A DNA stretch of 6,957 nucleotides from Anaerolineae bacterium (GCA_003484265.1 DNDO01000049.1:32517-39473); one strand, 5' to 3'. Numbered from the stretch's first letter, positions 1-5,286 are shown. The notes: a model not told the origin generated them from the letters alone. Translations and numbers: made by a program.

Positions 1-96
1 GTGCCGGCTCTCGATACGGAAATATTTGGTATGGTTGGTGCAGTGCTGGCAATACTGATTGGAATCAAGTTCGTGCTTGGTGGACTTGGAAAGTAA
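1..96 (+). CDS. C-terminal end of a membrane protein (partial)
   Basis: Frame 1 is open from the window edge to a TAA at 94-96 and gives 31 residues. They contain one strongly hydrophobic stretch, roughly residues 9-28 (FGMVGAVLAILIGIKFVLGG), followed by a short GLGK tail, so this is most likely a C-terminal transmembrane helix. The gene continues off the left edge and its family cannot be recognised from this piece. The strong hairpin that starts ten bases after the stop supports a real gene ending here. The fragment converges on the minus-strand kinase gene at 139. The first codon in the window is GTG, but nothing shows that it is a start. Confidence 0.6.
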   Translation: MPALDTEIFGMVGAVLAILIGIKFVLGGLGK

Positions 97-105
97 TTTA
101 AATCC

Positions 106-146
106 TTAAATGACAGAACCTCCGTATCGGAGGTTCTGTCATTTAA
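106..146. terminator. Bidirectional hairpin terminator between convergent genes
   Basis: A perfect inverted repeat has 19-bp arms (106-124 and 128-146) and a TAT loop at 125-127. The arm core is GACAGAACCTCCG. Both outer ends of the stem are TTAAA/TTTAA, so each strand reads a short T run at the base of the hairpin. That suits termination of the plus-strand gene ending at 96 and the minus-strand kinase ending at 139. The kinase stop codon (139-141) lies inside the right arm, so terminator and coding end overlap. The symmetry is seen directly and the terminator role is inferred from position. Confidence 0.85.
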
Positions 147-1110
147 TCCCGGAAATTATTTCTGCACATTGTAACGCATGTCCTGAGCCTGTATTATCTT
201 CAATATCCCACCAGGCTGACAGGATTGCGTGCGCCAGGCTCCATTCAAGGATGCGTTCGCGCTCGAATCCCAGGTGTTCATGCAGGATTTCAACCCGCCT
301 CATTATTAAGTGACGGTTGATTCCGTCCGAAAACTTGCCCCACGGATTGAGCATGAACGGACCCACCTCATACCCCGCCGGCCCGATGACACCCTTCGGG
401 TCGATGGCCAGCCATCCCCGCTCTGACGACAAAACATTGTAGTGATGAAAATCCCCATGCATCAAAACGGGATTGTGATTCTCAGCAAAAAAATCCTTCA
501 CCGAACTCTCGACTCTTTCCACAAGTTTCTCCCTCAACGGTCCTGTCCCGCCGTTGAACATCATGCGTAACTTCTTCAATCCATCGAACCAATCGGTTAA
601 TTGAATAAAATTATTTTCCTGCGGGTCGAGCAGCTCCGCATGTTCTTCGCGGAGCGTATCGAGACCACGCCATAATCTCTTCATCACCCCCGACGCGATG
701 CGTGTCGCCTCCTCGTCATCCTCCAGTGTGGACAGCATCACACCGGGCTTCAACCTCTCCAATAACATCCAACATCGTTCTTCATCGTAATCCAGCAGCC
801 TGCAAACGCCCTCACCGTTGAACAATTTCAACGCTGCGATCTCGCTTCTCAACTCGCGGTTTGGCACTCCCATTTTTAAAACAACGTTCCCATCTCCGCG
901 TTGGAGAGATGTGCCCCTTAGGGTAGGGGTTGGGGGTGAGGTCGCAAATGCCGCAAAATTGTAGGAAAGCTCCGGCGCAGGGACGACATCCGTTAACCCC
1001 CAGCGCGCGGACGCTTCCGCAACGAGATCGGGCAATGCCTTCAAAAAGGCATGCCCCTCGTCGCGGAATGTGTTTTGAACATTGGAGATAAATTTGGAAG
1101 GGAGATTCAT
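139..1110 (-). CDS. APH(6)/hydroxyurea-type aminoglycoside phosphotransferase family kinase
   Basis: A 323-residue protein of the streptomycin 6-kinase/hydroxyurea kinase family, within the protein-kinase-like phosphotransferases. The ATP-site lysine is probably K79 in VVLKMG. The catalytic loop is VLMHGDFHHYNVL, with D220 as catalytic base and N225 as metal ligand. The second metal motif is IDPKG, with D237. The C-terminal LEWSLAHAILSAWW is also typical of the family. Relatives phosphorylate streptomycin or hydroxyurea, but many chromosomal members have unknown small-molecule substrates, so resistance cannot be assumed. Residues about 57-73 are a Pro/Thr/Arg-rich insertion just before the ATP-lysine strand and look repeat-derived. 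No clear Shine-Dalgarno precedes the ATG. The gene lies 41 bases after the GH1 glucosidase on the same strand, with tandem octamers between, and may share its transcript. Confidence 0.9.
   Translation of the reverse strand: MNLPSKFISNVQNTFRDEGHAFLKALPDLVAEASARWGLTDVVPAPELSYNFAAFATSPPTPTLRGTSLQRGDGNVVLKMGVPNRELRSEIAALKLFNGEGVCRLLDYDEERCWMLLERLKPGVMLSTLEDDEEATRIASGVMKRLWRGLDTLREEHAELLDPQENNFIQLTDWFDGLKKLRMMFNGGTGPLREKLVERVESSVKDFFAENHNPVLMHGDFHHYNVLSSERGWLAIDPKGVIGPAGYEVGPFMLNPWGKFSDGINRHLIMRRVEILHEHLGFERERILEWSLAHAILSAWWDIEDNTGSGHALQCAEIISGIK
892..942 (-). repeat. Repeat-like in-frame insertion inside the kinase gene
   Basis: On the coding strand this 51-bp stretch is C-rich (CTCACCCCCAACCCCTACCC) and then G-rich, with CCCC...GGGG and CATCTC...GAGATG inverted segments. 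It encodes SPPTPTLRGTSLQRGD, low-complexity residues placed between the NFAAFA strand and the VVLK ATP-lysine strand, where relatives have only a short turn. Words of the CTCACCCCNNNCCCCT type are common in dispersed palindromic repeats that can be translated as peptides of the form PLTPTLS. The composition is seen directly. The repeat origin is inferred from resemblance and was not checked against other copies. Confidence 0.5.
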
Positions 1111-1113
1111 AAT

Positions 1114-1153
1114 AACGTTGGAACGTTCACACGTTTAAACGTTCGAACGATTT
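1114..1153. repeat. Five-unit octamer tandem repeat (AACGTTNN)
   Basis: Five consecutive 8-bp units run AACGTTGG, AACGTTCA, CACGTTTA, AACGTTCG, AACGATTT. Because AACGTT is its own reverse complement, the array also holds nested palindromes: GAACGTTC at 1121-1128, ACGTTTAAACGT at 1131-1142 and CGTTCGAACG at 1140-1149. It fills nearly the whole gap between the GH1 stop and the kinase start, so any kinase promoter or translation signal would have to work through it. Operator, transcript structure or simple slippage expansion are all possible. Confidence 0.7.
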
Positions 1154-2477
1154 ATACGGGAAACAACTTATCGAACACTTCAGGACAATACTTCTGCACC
1201 ATCTCGGAGGATAGACCATTCTCTTTGCAGATCTCTGCATAAAGGTCCGCGCTGGGACGTTTGATGCGCTTCTGCGTTTCCACATCCAAACCCCAGAGGC
1301 CGAAGCGCTGAGTCCAGCCGCGCTCCCACTCGAAGTTATCCACCAGCGACCAGTGGAAGTATCCTTTTACGGGCCAATTGAAGTTGACCGTGCGCCACAT
1401 CTGATGGATGTGCTGGGCGATGTAGCGGGGACGCATGTGATCGTCCGCATCTTCGACGCCGTTTTCAGTGATGATGATCGGCAGGTTGGGGAAGGTCCGC
1501 GTTGCCCATTTGATCGAATCGAACAATCCTGTCGGGATGTTGGCGATGAAACCCGTATCGCTCATATCTGAACCGGGGGGGCATTCGCTGTGCGTGAAGA
1601 GTTCCTTGGGATTGGTGATATCGAAACTTACCATATCCACGGAATAATAATTCAGACCGAGAAAATCCTGCGTCCCTTTGGCTTCAGGGATGGATACCTT
1701 CGCCACGGGTGTTCTCATTACACCCGTGCTGATCGCGGAGGGGAACCCCATATTGATTCCATCGTAGCGGATCTTGCGCATGAGTAAATCAAGCGGAGAC
1801 CATGCTCGCTTCGCCACCATCGGACGATGATGATGGGCAAAGCCCACACGGGCTTCGGGTTGTATCTCATGGATGGCACGATATGCGGCAGCGTGCCCGC
1901 GCAACATGTTTGCCATCACTTGCATGGCAACGTTGACACCGCGCCGTTTGGTGGGGAAGTCGCCAGCCACGTATCCGCTCAGGGCGTAGACGTTCGGTTC
2001 GTTGATCGTGCACCACAGTGTGCAATATTCCTTCAGGGCTTCCACCGTCCTGCGGACAAATTTCTCGAACAACGCCACAACTTCTTCGTGTTCCCAGCCG
2101 TCTTTTTCATACAGCCATAACGGATCGGAGAAATGATGCAGTGTCACCATCGGGGTCATGCCGCGTTCCTTCAAACCGCGCAGCATGTTGCGGTAGCGTT
2201 CGAGCGCGTGTTCGTCCCATGAGTCAGGCGTGGGCTGGATGCGGCTCCACTCCACTGAGAAGCGATGCGCGTTCTGCCCTGATTCGGCGGCGCGGTCAAG
2301 GTCCTCCTTCCAGCGGCCTCCCCACCAATCGCAAGCCAGACCAGACGTCCCGTTCGTATGACCGTCCTGTTCCCACTTCCACCATTGGTTGTTCGTGTTG
2401 TTGCCTTCCACTTGATGCGCGGCAGTCGCCGTCCCCCATAAAAATCCGCGCGGGAAATGATAGGTTGCCTGGGGCAT
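1152..2477 (-). CDS. GH1 family beta-glucosidase
   Basis: A 441-residue glycoside hydrolase family 1 enzyme, normal for the family, hydrolysing terminal beta-glucosyl or related residues by a retaining mechanism. The N-terminal FPRGFLWGTATAAHQVEG matches the first (beta/alpha)8 strand, with Q22 in the sugar-binding set. HH at 114-115 and N159 also fit the -1 subsite. The acid/base is E160 in TINEP and the nucleophile is E338 in ITENG. Near the C-terminus, FHWSLVDNFEWERGW puts E383 and W384 where enzymes for non-phosphorylated glycosides have them, which argues against a 6-phospho-glucosidase. No signal peptide is visible, so it is probably cytoplasmic and would act on imported oligosaccharides. 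AGGAG five bases before the ATG supports the start. No sugar transporter or regulator lies next to it, so the natural substrate is not indicated by context. Confidence 0.95.
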   Translation of the reverse strand: MPQATYHFPRGFLWGTATAAHQVEGNNTNNQWWKWEQDGHTNGTSGLACDWWGGRWKEDLDRAAESGQNAHRFSVEWSRIQPTPDSWDEHALERYRNMLRGLKERGMTPMVTLHHFSDPLWLYEKDGWEHEEVVALFEKFVRRTVEALKEYCTLWCTINEPNVYALSGYVAGDFPTKRRGVNVAMQVMANMLRGHAAAYRAIHEIQPEARVGFAHHHRPMVAKRAWSPLDLLMRKIRYDGINMGFPSAISTGVMRTPVAKVSIPEAKGTQDFLGLNYYSVDMVSFDITNPKELFTHSECPPGSDMSDTGFIANIPTGLFDSIKWATRTFPNLPIIITENGVEDADDHMRPRYIAQHIHQMWRTVNFNWPVKGYFHWSLVDNFEWERGWTQRFGLWGLDVETQKRIKRPSADLYAEICKENGLSSEMVQKYCPEVFDKLFPV

Positions 2478-2494
2478 GTGTTCTCCTGTGTATT

Positions 2495-2598
2495 ATGTCG
2501 TTGCGAGGGCAATGCACTTTTGACCGAAGCAATCCCCCGGATAATAAATATCGAGATTGCTTCGTCGGGAGGAGCAAATGCCCTCCTTGCAACGACAT
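2495..2598. repeat. 104-bp imperfect palindromic repeat element
   Basis: Outer arms ATGTCGTTGC (2495-2504) and GCAACGACAT (2589-2598) are perfect complements. Complementarity continues imperfectly inward through GGGCA/TGCCC. Inner arms CGAAGCAATC (2525-2534) and GATTGCTTCG (2555-2564) are again perfect, around a 20-base AT-rich centre. The element has no coding capacity of its own and fits between the methyltransferase stop at 2600 and the glucosidase ribosome site at about 2482-2487. The word set TTGCGAGG/GAAGCAATC/GATTGCTTC resembles dispersed palindromic repeats found in many bacterial genomes, but copy number could not be checked. Transcribed, it would fold into a long hairpin that could attenuate or stabilise the upstream message. 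Confidence 0.75.
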
Positions 2599-2599
2599 G

Positions 2600-3337
2600 C
2601 TAATTCGAGCGATTCAAATATGCAAGATACAAAGCGACCGAACCCGCCACCGCCGCATTGAGCGACTCGATCTGACCACGCATCGGAAGCTGTAAAACGA
2701 TGTCGCATTTTTCGCGAGTCAGTTTGCGGATGCCGTCGCCCTCGCTTCCAACAACGACCGCAGTTGCTCCCGTGAGATGACGTTTGGTCTTCTCCCCGAT
2801 CGTTTCCCCGTTCTGATCGAGCCCCACCACCCAGACGTTTTCAGCCTTGAGGGTATCGATGGACTGCGCCAGATTCGAGCGCGCAATGAGCATGTGCTCG
2901 CTGGCGCCCGATGACGCGTTGACCACCGACGGCGTGACCTCGACCGTGTGCGCCAGCGGGATGATGACGCCGTGCACGCCGACCGCCTCAGCCGTGCGGA
3001 TGAGCGTGCCGAAGTTCTGCGGGTCGTTCAACGAATCGAGCAAAAGGATGAAGGGCTGCTCGTTCTTCTTTCTGGCATGGTCAAGGATATCGACCTCGTC
3101 GCTGTACGGATAGGCGCTGACCTCCGCCGCCACGCCCTGGTTATGACTGTTGATCTTGTCCAAGCGCCCGCGCTGGACCCGCTCCACGGGAATCTTGCGC
3201 CCCTTTGCAAGATCAAGGATCTCTTTCAGATTCCCCTTCTCCTGCGCGGTTTCAGCGACCAGAATCTTGAACACATCCCTGCGTTTGGCACGCAAGGTTT
3301 CATACACGGCATTGCGGGAGTAGATGAATTCTTTCAT
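2600..3337 (-). CDS. rlmB: TrmH/SpoU family rRNA 2'-O-methyltransferase (RlmB-like)
   Basis: A 245-residue SPOUT methyltransferase, close to the length of E. coli RlmB, which uses SAM to methylate the ribose of 23S rRNA G2251. Residues 1-75 form the L30e-like RNA-binding domain, with IYSRNAVYETL at the start and HNQGVAAEV closing it. The knotted catalytic domain shows motif 1 (NDPQNFGTLIRTAEAVG, N104, R114, E117), motif 2 (VVVGSEGDGI, 195-203) and motif 3 (LPMRGQIESLNAAVAGSVAL, with S225 and N227). All key residues are present. The exact target nucleotide is inferred from family; a TrmH-family paralogue with another site is possible. No Shine-Dalgarno precedes the ATG, but a TAAAAT lies nine bases upstream, suggesting a very short leader. 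Its stop codon abuts the palindromic element. Confidence 0.9.
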   Translation of the reverse strand: MKEFIYSRNAVYETLRAKRRDVFKILVAETAQEKGNLKEILDLAKGRKIPVERVQRGRLDKINSHNQGVAAEVSAYPYSDEVDILDHARKKNEQPFILLLDSLNDPQNFGTLIRTAEAVGVHGVIIPLAHTVEVTPSVVNASSGASEHMLIARSNLAQSIDTLKAENVWVVGLDQNGETIGEKTKRHLTGATAVVVGSEGDGIRKLTREKCDIVLQLPMRGQIESLNAAVAGSVALYLAYLNRSN

Positions 3338-3346
3338 TGAATGTTG

Positions 3347-3352
3347 ATTTTA
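3347..3352 (-). promoter_or_regulatory. Candidate -10 (TAAAAT) for the rRNA methyltransferase
   Basis: On the minus strand TAAAAT matches five of six consensus bases and ends nine bases before the ATG at 3337. Transcription would start within a few bases of the start codon. No convincing -35 was found at 16-18 bp, so this rests on the -10 alone. Confidence 0.35.
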
Positions 3353-3429
3353 CTAGAGAAAGAAGAACTTCTCTGAAAACAAATAATGCCATACTTTGTT
3401 TTATTGGAGATTTAGCAAAAGGATGGGTC

Positions 3430-3588
3430 ATGAATTCACAGCAAGCGCTCCAAGATTTCATTAATTACACAAAACAACTTAAAGGAAATGAAACGGGAGA
3501 AGCCCAGCTCTTCATTGAGCTTTTGGGAGTGGTCATTTTTGACTACTCCCATTGTAGTAATTTGTTCATTCCTCGAACCAACTGTTAA
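3430..3588 (+). pseudogene. Truncated ORF, possible remnant of a DNA methyltransferase gene
   Basis: The 52-residue frame starts at an ATG preceded by AAGGA eight to twelve bases upstream. Its first 32 residues (MNSQQALQDFINYTKQLKGN, then ETGEAQLFIELL) recall the N-terminal leader of large Eco57I/type IIG-like class I DNA methyltransferases, where a similar segment continues into LFQAFGH. Here the resemblance stops at about residue 32. The rest (GVVIFDYSHCSNLFIP...) is unrelated and ends at TAA. The change falls at the start of an 11-bp hairpin (3525-3550), which suggests a deletion or insertion junction. The family resemblance is from memory and unverified. A short intact protein is the alternative. 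The frame is also open upstream to a TTG at 3337, but the ribosome site favours 3430. The region is much richer in AT than the genes on either side. Confidence 0.4.
3525..3550. repeat. 11-bp hairpin at the truncation point
   Basis: GGGAGTGGTCA (3525-3535), loop TTTT, TGACTACTCCC (3540-3550). Ten base pairs are canonical and one is G-U when read on the plus strand. The sequence after the stem (ATTGTAGTAATT) has no T run, so a standard terminator is unlikely. The hairpin sits exactly where the methyltransferase-like frame loses its resemblance, so it may mark a rearrangement junction or the end of a small element. Confidence 0.5.
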
Positions 3589-3591
3589 TTA

Positions 3592-3597
3592 TAGAAT
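3592..3597 (+). promoter_or_regulatory. Candidate -10 (TAGAAT) six bases before the small ORF
   Basis: TAGAAT is followed by six bases and then the ATG at 3604. This is the same spacing as the TATAAT before the exonuclease gene and would produce a leaderless message. No good -35 was found at the right distance and TTGTTC at 3562-3567 is too far. It is the best argument for ATG 3604 over the in-frame ATG at 3613, since neither has a Shine-Dalgarno. Confidence 0.35.
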
Positions 3598-3603
3598 TAC
3601 GGC

Positions 3604-3795
3604 ATGTCCACCATGGAAGTTGAGACCCTGTTACAAGATGCATTCACCCAGTTGGAAACATTAAGGAACTTGTTGAATCAGGCTTTTGATGTCGGGTATC
3701 AAGAAAAAGAGATTGTCCGGAATATTACAGAACGTATTTATTCACTAAGCGGTGCCATTGATCCGAATTATGACTTCAACTCAATGAATGATTAA
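3604..3795 (+). CDS. Small protein of unknown function, 63 residues
   Basis: I do not recognise this protein. It is acidic and soluble, with no signal or membrane segment. Residues about 3-50 (EVETLLQDAFTQLETLRNLL and onward through the IVRNITERIYSL stretch) have the leucine/isoleucine spacing of two amphipathic helices, then a loose tail ending DPNYDFNSMND. ATG 3604 and ATG 3613 are both possible. The first is preferred because of the TAGAAT six bases upstream. It lies in the AT-rich islet, follows the truncated ORF by 15 bases and converges on the membrane protein gene at 3917. A small antitoxin-like or regulatory helix protein is conceivable but not supported by any motif. It could also be non-coding. 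Confidence 0.45.
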   Translation: MSTMEVETLLQDAFTQLETLRNLLNQAFDVGYQEKEIVRNITERIYSLSGAIDPNYDFNSMND

Positions 3796-3916
3796 AGTTG
3801 TGCAGTTGATCAAATTGAAAGATGCCCAGGTAATTTCCACCTTAACCTAAACGATTCCATCTTACCGAAAATTACACTCCGCACCCCGCAGGTGAAGAGC
3901 CGCTCTGCGCCGGCTG

Positions 3917-4444
3917 CTAAGCTATCTTCTCATACGACATCACGAACTCATACAACCCCGCTTTGCAATAATAGAACTTGTACTTCTCGCCTTCTTCGAA
4001 TACCGAACTCATATCGTCCCCAAATTTGAATTTCCTCTTCCCGACGATCACATAATGGGTGGTGATGTGGCTTTGCCCCGAAGAATCATAGTCAAACCTG
4101 ACCTGTCCTGACGCAGAAGAGATGACAGCATTCTCCAGTTTATTCGCGTTGCGATGGTTCAGAAAGATGACCAGCGCAAGAATTCCCAGAATTAATGGCA
4201 CGATTGCAATGAACATCACCAAATTCATAGGGTCGGCGAACAAAGCCGCTCGTGCATCTTCATTTTGCAGGAATAACGCCATCACGATGCAAAGCCCAAG
4301 GAGTGTAAAGCCAATCGAGATGAAAGCGCTTCGCCACGAAAAACTGCGCGTGCCCTGTGCGATCATTTTGAGCCATTCGAGTTGCCTGGGGCTGAGCTGT
4401 CCTCGTTTGTTGTATTTGAGGTCTTCCTGGGTGAATTCATACAT
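3917..4444 (-). CDS. Two-helix membrane protein of unknown function
   Basis: 175 residues. A short charged N-terminal part (about 1-36, with LSPRQLEWLKMIAQGTRSFS) leads to two hydrophobic helices at about 38-60 and 74-95, separated by an acidic loop. The C-terminal 80 residues are soluble and beta-rich (QVRFDYD, HYVIVGKRKFKFG, EKYKFYYCKAGLYEFVMSYE). That part resembles a small barrel or PH-like fold, but no named family was recognised. The topology is probably both ends in the cytoplasm. The start codon follows the exonuclease stop by two bases (TAACCATG), so translation is almost certainly coupled and both proteins come from one message. A weak GGAAG seven bases upstream could help. Nothing shows that the two products interact. 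No clear terminator was found in the 121 bases beyond its stop. Confidence 0.75.
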   Translation of the reverse strand: MYEFTQEDLKYNKRGQLSPRQLEWLKMIAQGTRSFSWRSAFISIGFTLLGLCIVMALFLQNEDARAALFADPMNLVMFIAIVPLILGILALVIFLNHRNANKLENAVISSASGQVRFDYDSSGQSHITTHYVIVGKRKFKFGDDMSSVFEEGEKYKFYYCKAGLYEFVMSYEKIA

Positions 4445-4446
4445 GG

Positions 4447-5250
4447 TTAGGCTTCCACCTTTACTTCAACGATTCTGTCGAGCCTGAAATTTCGTTCCGC
4501 ATCGCGCAGGTGACAGTGTGCCTGCAAATAAACATAATCCGCCAATCCCATCACCTGCTTGGGCGTGACCCAACGCTGGGTCTCCTTGCCGTCACCGTCC
4601 ACGTAACGAATGTGTATCCGCTTGCTGCTATAGATCGCCTCTCCCATTTCGGTCGGCAGTTGTATGCCCTCATTGGGCCATACGGGGGAGTTGTAGATAC
4701 CGATGTATTCATCAAGCGGTCTGTTACGTTCCTTCAAACCATCCATCATGCCGAAGAAAATTCCGCGGGCGGCGTGCGCATCGTCGAGGGCGCGGTGGGT
4801 GGTCGTCATCGGCACGCGGAACGCCTCCGCGATGGAAAGCAGGCTGTAGGAGGGCAGTTCATAAAATTGACGAGCCAGATTTAACGTATCGATCAAATTC
4901 GGGATCTGTATCTCGTGTCCCAGACGTTTGTATTCGCTGTCCAAAAACTGGATATCGAATTGGGCGTTATGACAGACCACAACCGCGTCGCTCAACCATC
5001 CCAACACTTTGGGCGCGACTTCTTCGAACAACGGCGCGGACTTCAACTCCTCATCCGACAATCCATTCGTGCTGGCGGCTCCCGGCGAAAGCTGACGTTC
5101 TGGATTCACGAGGGTCTGGATCTGTTCCTTGATCCGTTTCCCCTCCGTGAGAACGATCCCCACTTCGCAGACCCGGTCGCCGAACCACGGCGAGAGACCT
5201 GTGGTCTCCAGGTCCAAAAAGGCAAAGCGTGCATTTGAAATGTCGAACAT
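4447..5250 (-). CDS. DEDDh 3'-5' exonuclease (DnaQ-like) fused to a WYL-type domain
   Basis: 267 residues. The N-terminal part (about 8-172) is an RNase T/DnaQ-type exonuclease with all catalytic residues: ExoI DLETTG (D13, E15), ExoII HNAQFD (D99) and ExoIII HRALDDA (H152, D157). It should remove nucleotides from 3' ends of DNA or RNA with two metal ions. The C-terminal part (about 196-264) contains IHIRYVDGDGKETQRWVTP, then DYVYLQAHCHLRD and NFRLDRI, the pattern of a WYL domain, with YVYL in the place of the WYL tripeptide. WYL domains usually sense ligands or nucleic acids in transcription regulators, often linked to defence, so here one may regulate or target the nuclease. It is too short and lacks the context for the Pol III epsilon subunit. 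The promoter directly upstream suggests a leaderless message. The membrane gene follows two bases after. Confidence 0.9.
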   Translation of the reverse strand: MFDISNARFAFLDLETTGLSPWFGDRVCEVGIVLTEGKRIKEQIQTLVNPERQLSPGAASTNGLSDEELKSAPLFEEVAPKVLGWLSDAVVVCHNAQFDIQFLDSEYKRLGHEIQIPNLIDTLNLARQFYELPSYSLLSIAEAFRVPMTTTHRALDDAHAARGIFFGMMDGLKERNRPLDEYIGIYNSPVWPNEGIQLPTEMGEAIYSSKRIHIRYVDGDGKETQRWVTPKQVMGLADYVYLQAHCHLRDAERNFRLDRIVEVKVEA

Positions 5251-5256
5251 GGGCTA

Positions 5257-5286
5257 ATTATACAGGTGACAGTCACCTTAATTCAA
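5257..5286 (-). promoter_or_regulatory. Promoter of the exonuclease-membrane protein pair
   Basis: On the minus strand TTGAAT (5281-5286, four of six consensus bases) and TATAAT (5257-5262, perfect) are 18 bp apart. The -10 ends six bases before the ATG at 5250, so transcription should begin at or next to the start codon. No Shine-Dalgarno is present, which fits a leaderless message. The -35 lies inside the 3' end of the peptidase gene. Confidence 0.6.
5264..5278. promoter_or_regulatory. Palindromic operator candidate in the promoter spacer
   Basis: AGGTGACAGTCACCT is a perfect inverted repeat of 7-bp arms around one central base. It lies entirely between the -35 and -10 of the exonuclease promoter, where a bound dimer would block RNA polymerase. 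It also includes the stop codon of the upstream peptidase gene (5273-5275). It is too short and too tight to act as a terminator. No regulator gene is adjacent. The palindrome is seen and the operator role is inferred. It could instead be one copy of a dispersed repeat. Confidence 0.5.

Noticed and set aside
110..313. 67-residue plus-strand frame near the left edge
   Set aside because: It starts inside the terminator hairpin and is antisense to the kinase C-terminus, which has family motifs. It is Cys/Arg/Ser-rich with no recognisable feature.
139..1110. Antibiotic resistance gene
   Set aside because: The family includes streptomycin kinases, but this is a chromosomal-looking member among metabolic genes with no mobile element, so calling it resistance would go beyond the evidence.
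1114..1153. CRISPR-like array
   Set aside because: Units are 8 bp with no spacers, so it is a short tandem repeat.
2018..2695. 225-residue plus-strand reading frame
   Set aside because: It lies antisense to the GH1 gene, runs through the palindromic repeat and into the methyltransferase gene, and its sequence is rich in Arg, Ser, Pro and Cys with no domain. The opposite strand has clear catalytic motifs.
3796..3916. Terminator between the converging small ORF and membrane gene
   Set aside because: Only a 5-bp AGCCG/CGGCT pairing with an 8-base loop and no T run was found, too weak to call.
4122..4487. 121-residue plus-strand frame opposite the two-helix membrane protein
   Set aside because: It is antisense to a gene with two clear membrane helices and tight coupling to its neighbour. 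It is basic and low in structure, as expected of a shadow frame.
4447..5250. DNA polymerase III epsilon subunit (dnaQ)
   Set aside because: The exonuclease core matches, but the C-terminus is a WYL-type domain rather than the polymerase-binding tail, and the context is not replicative.
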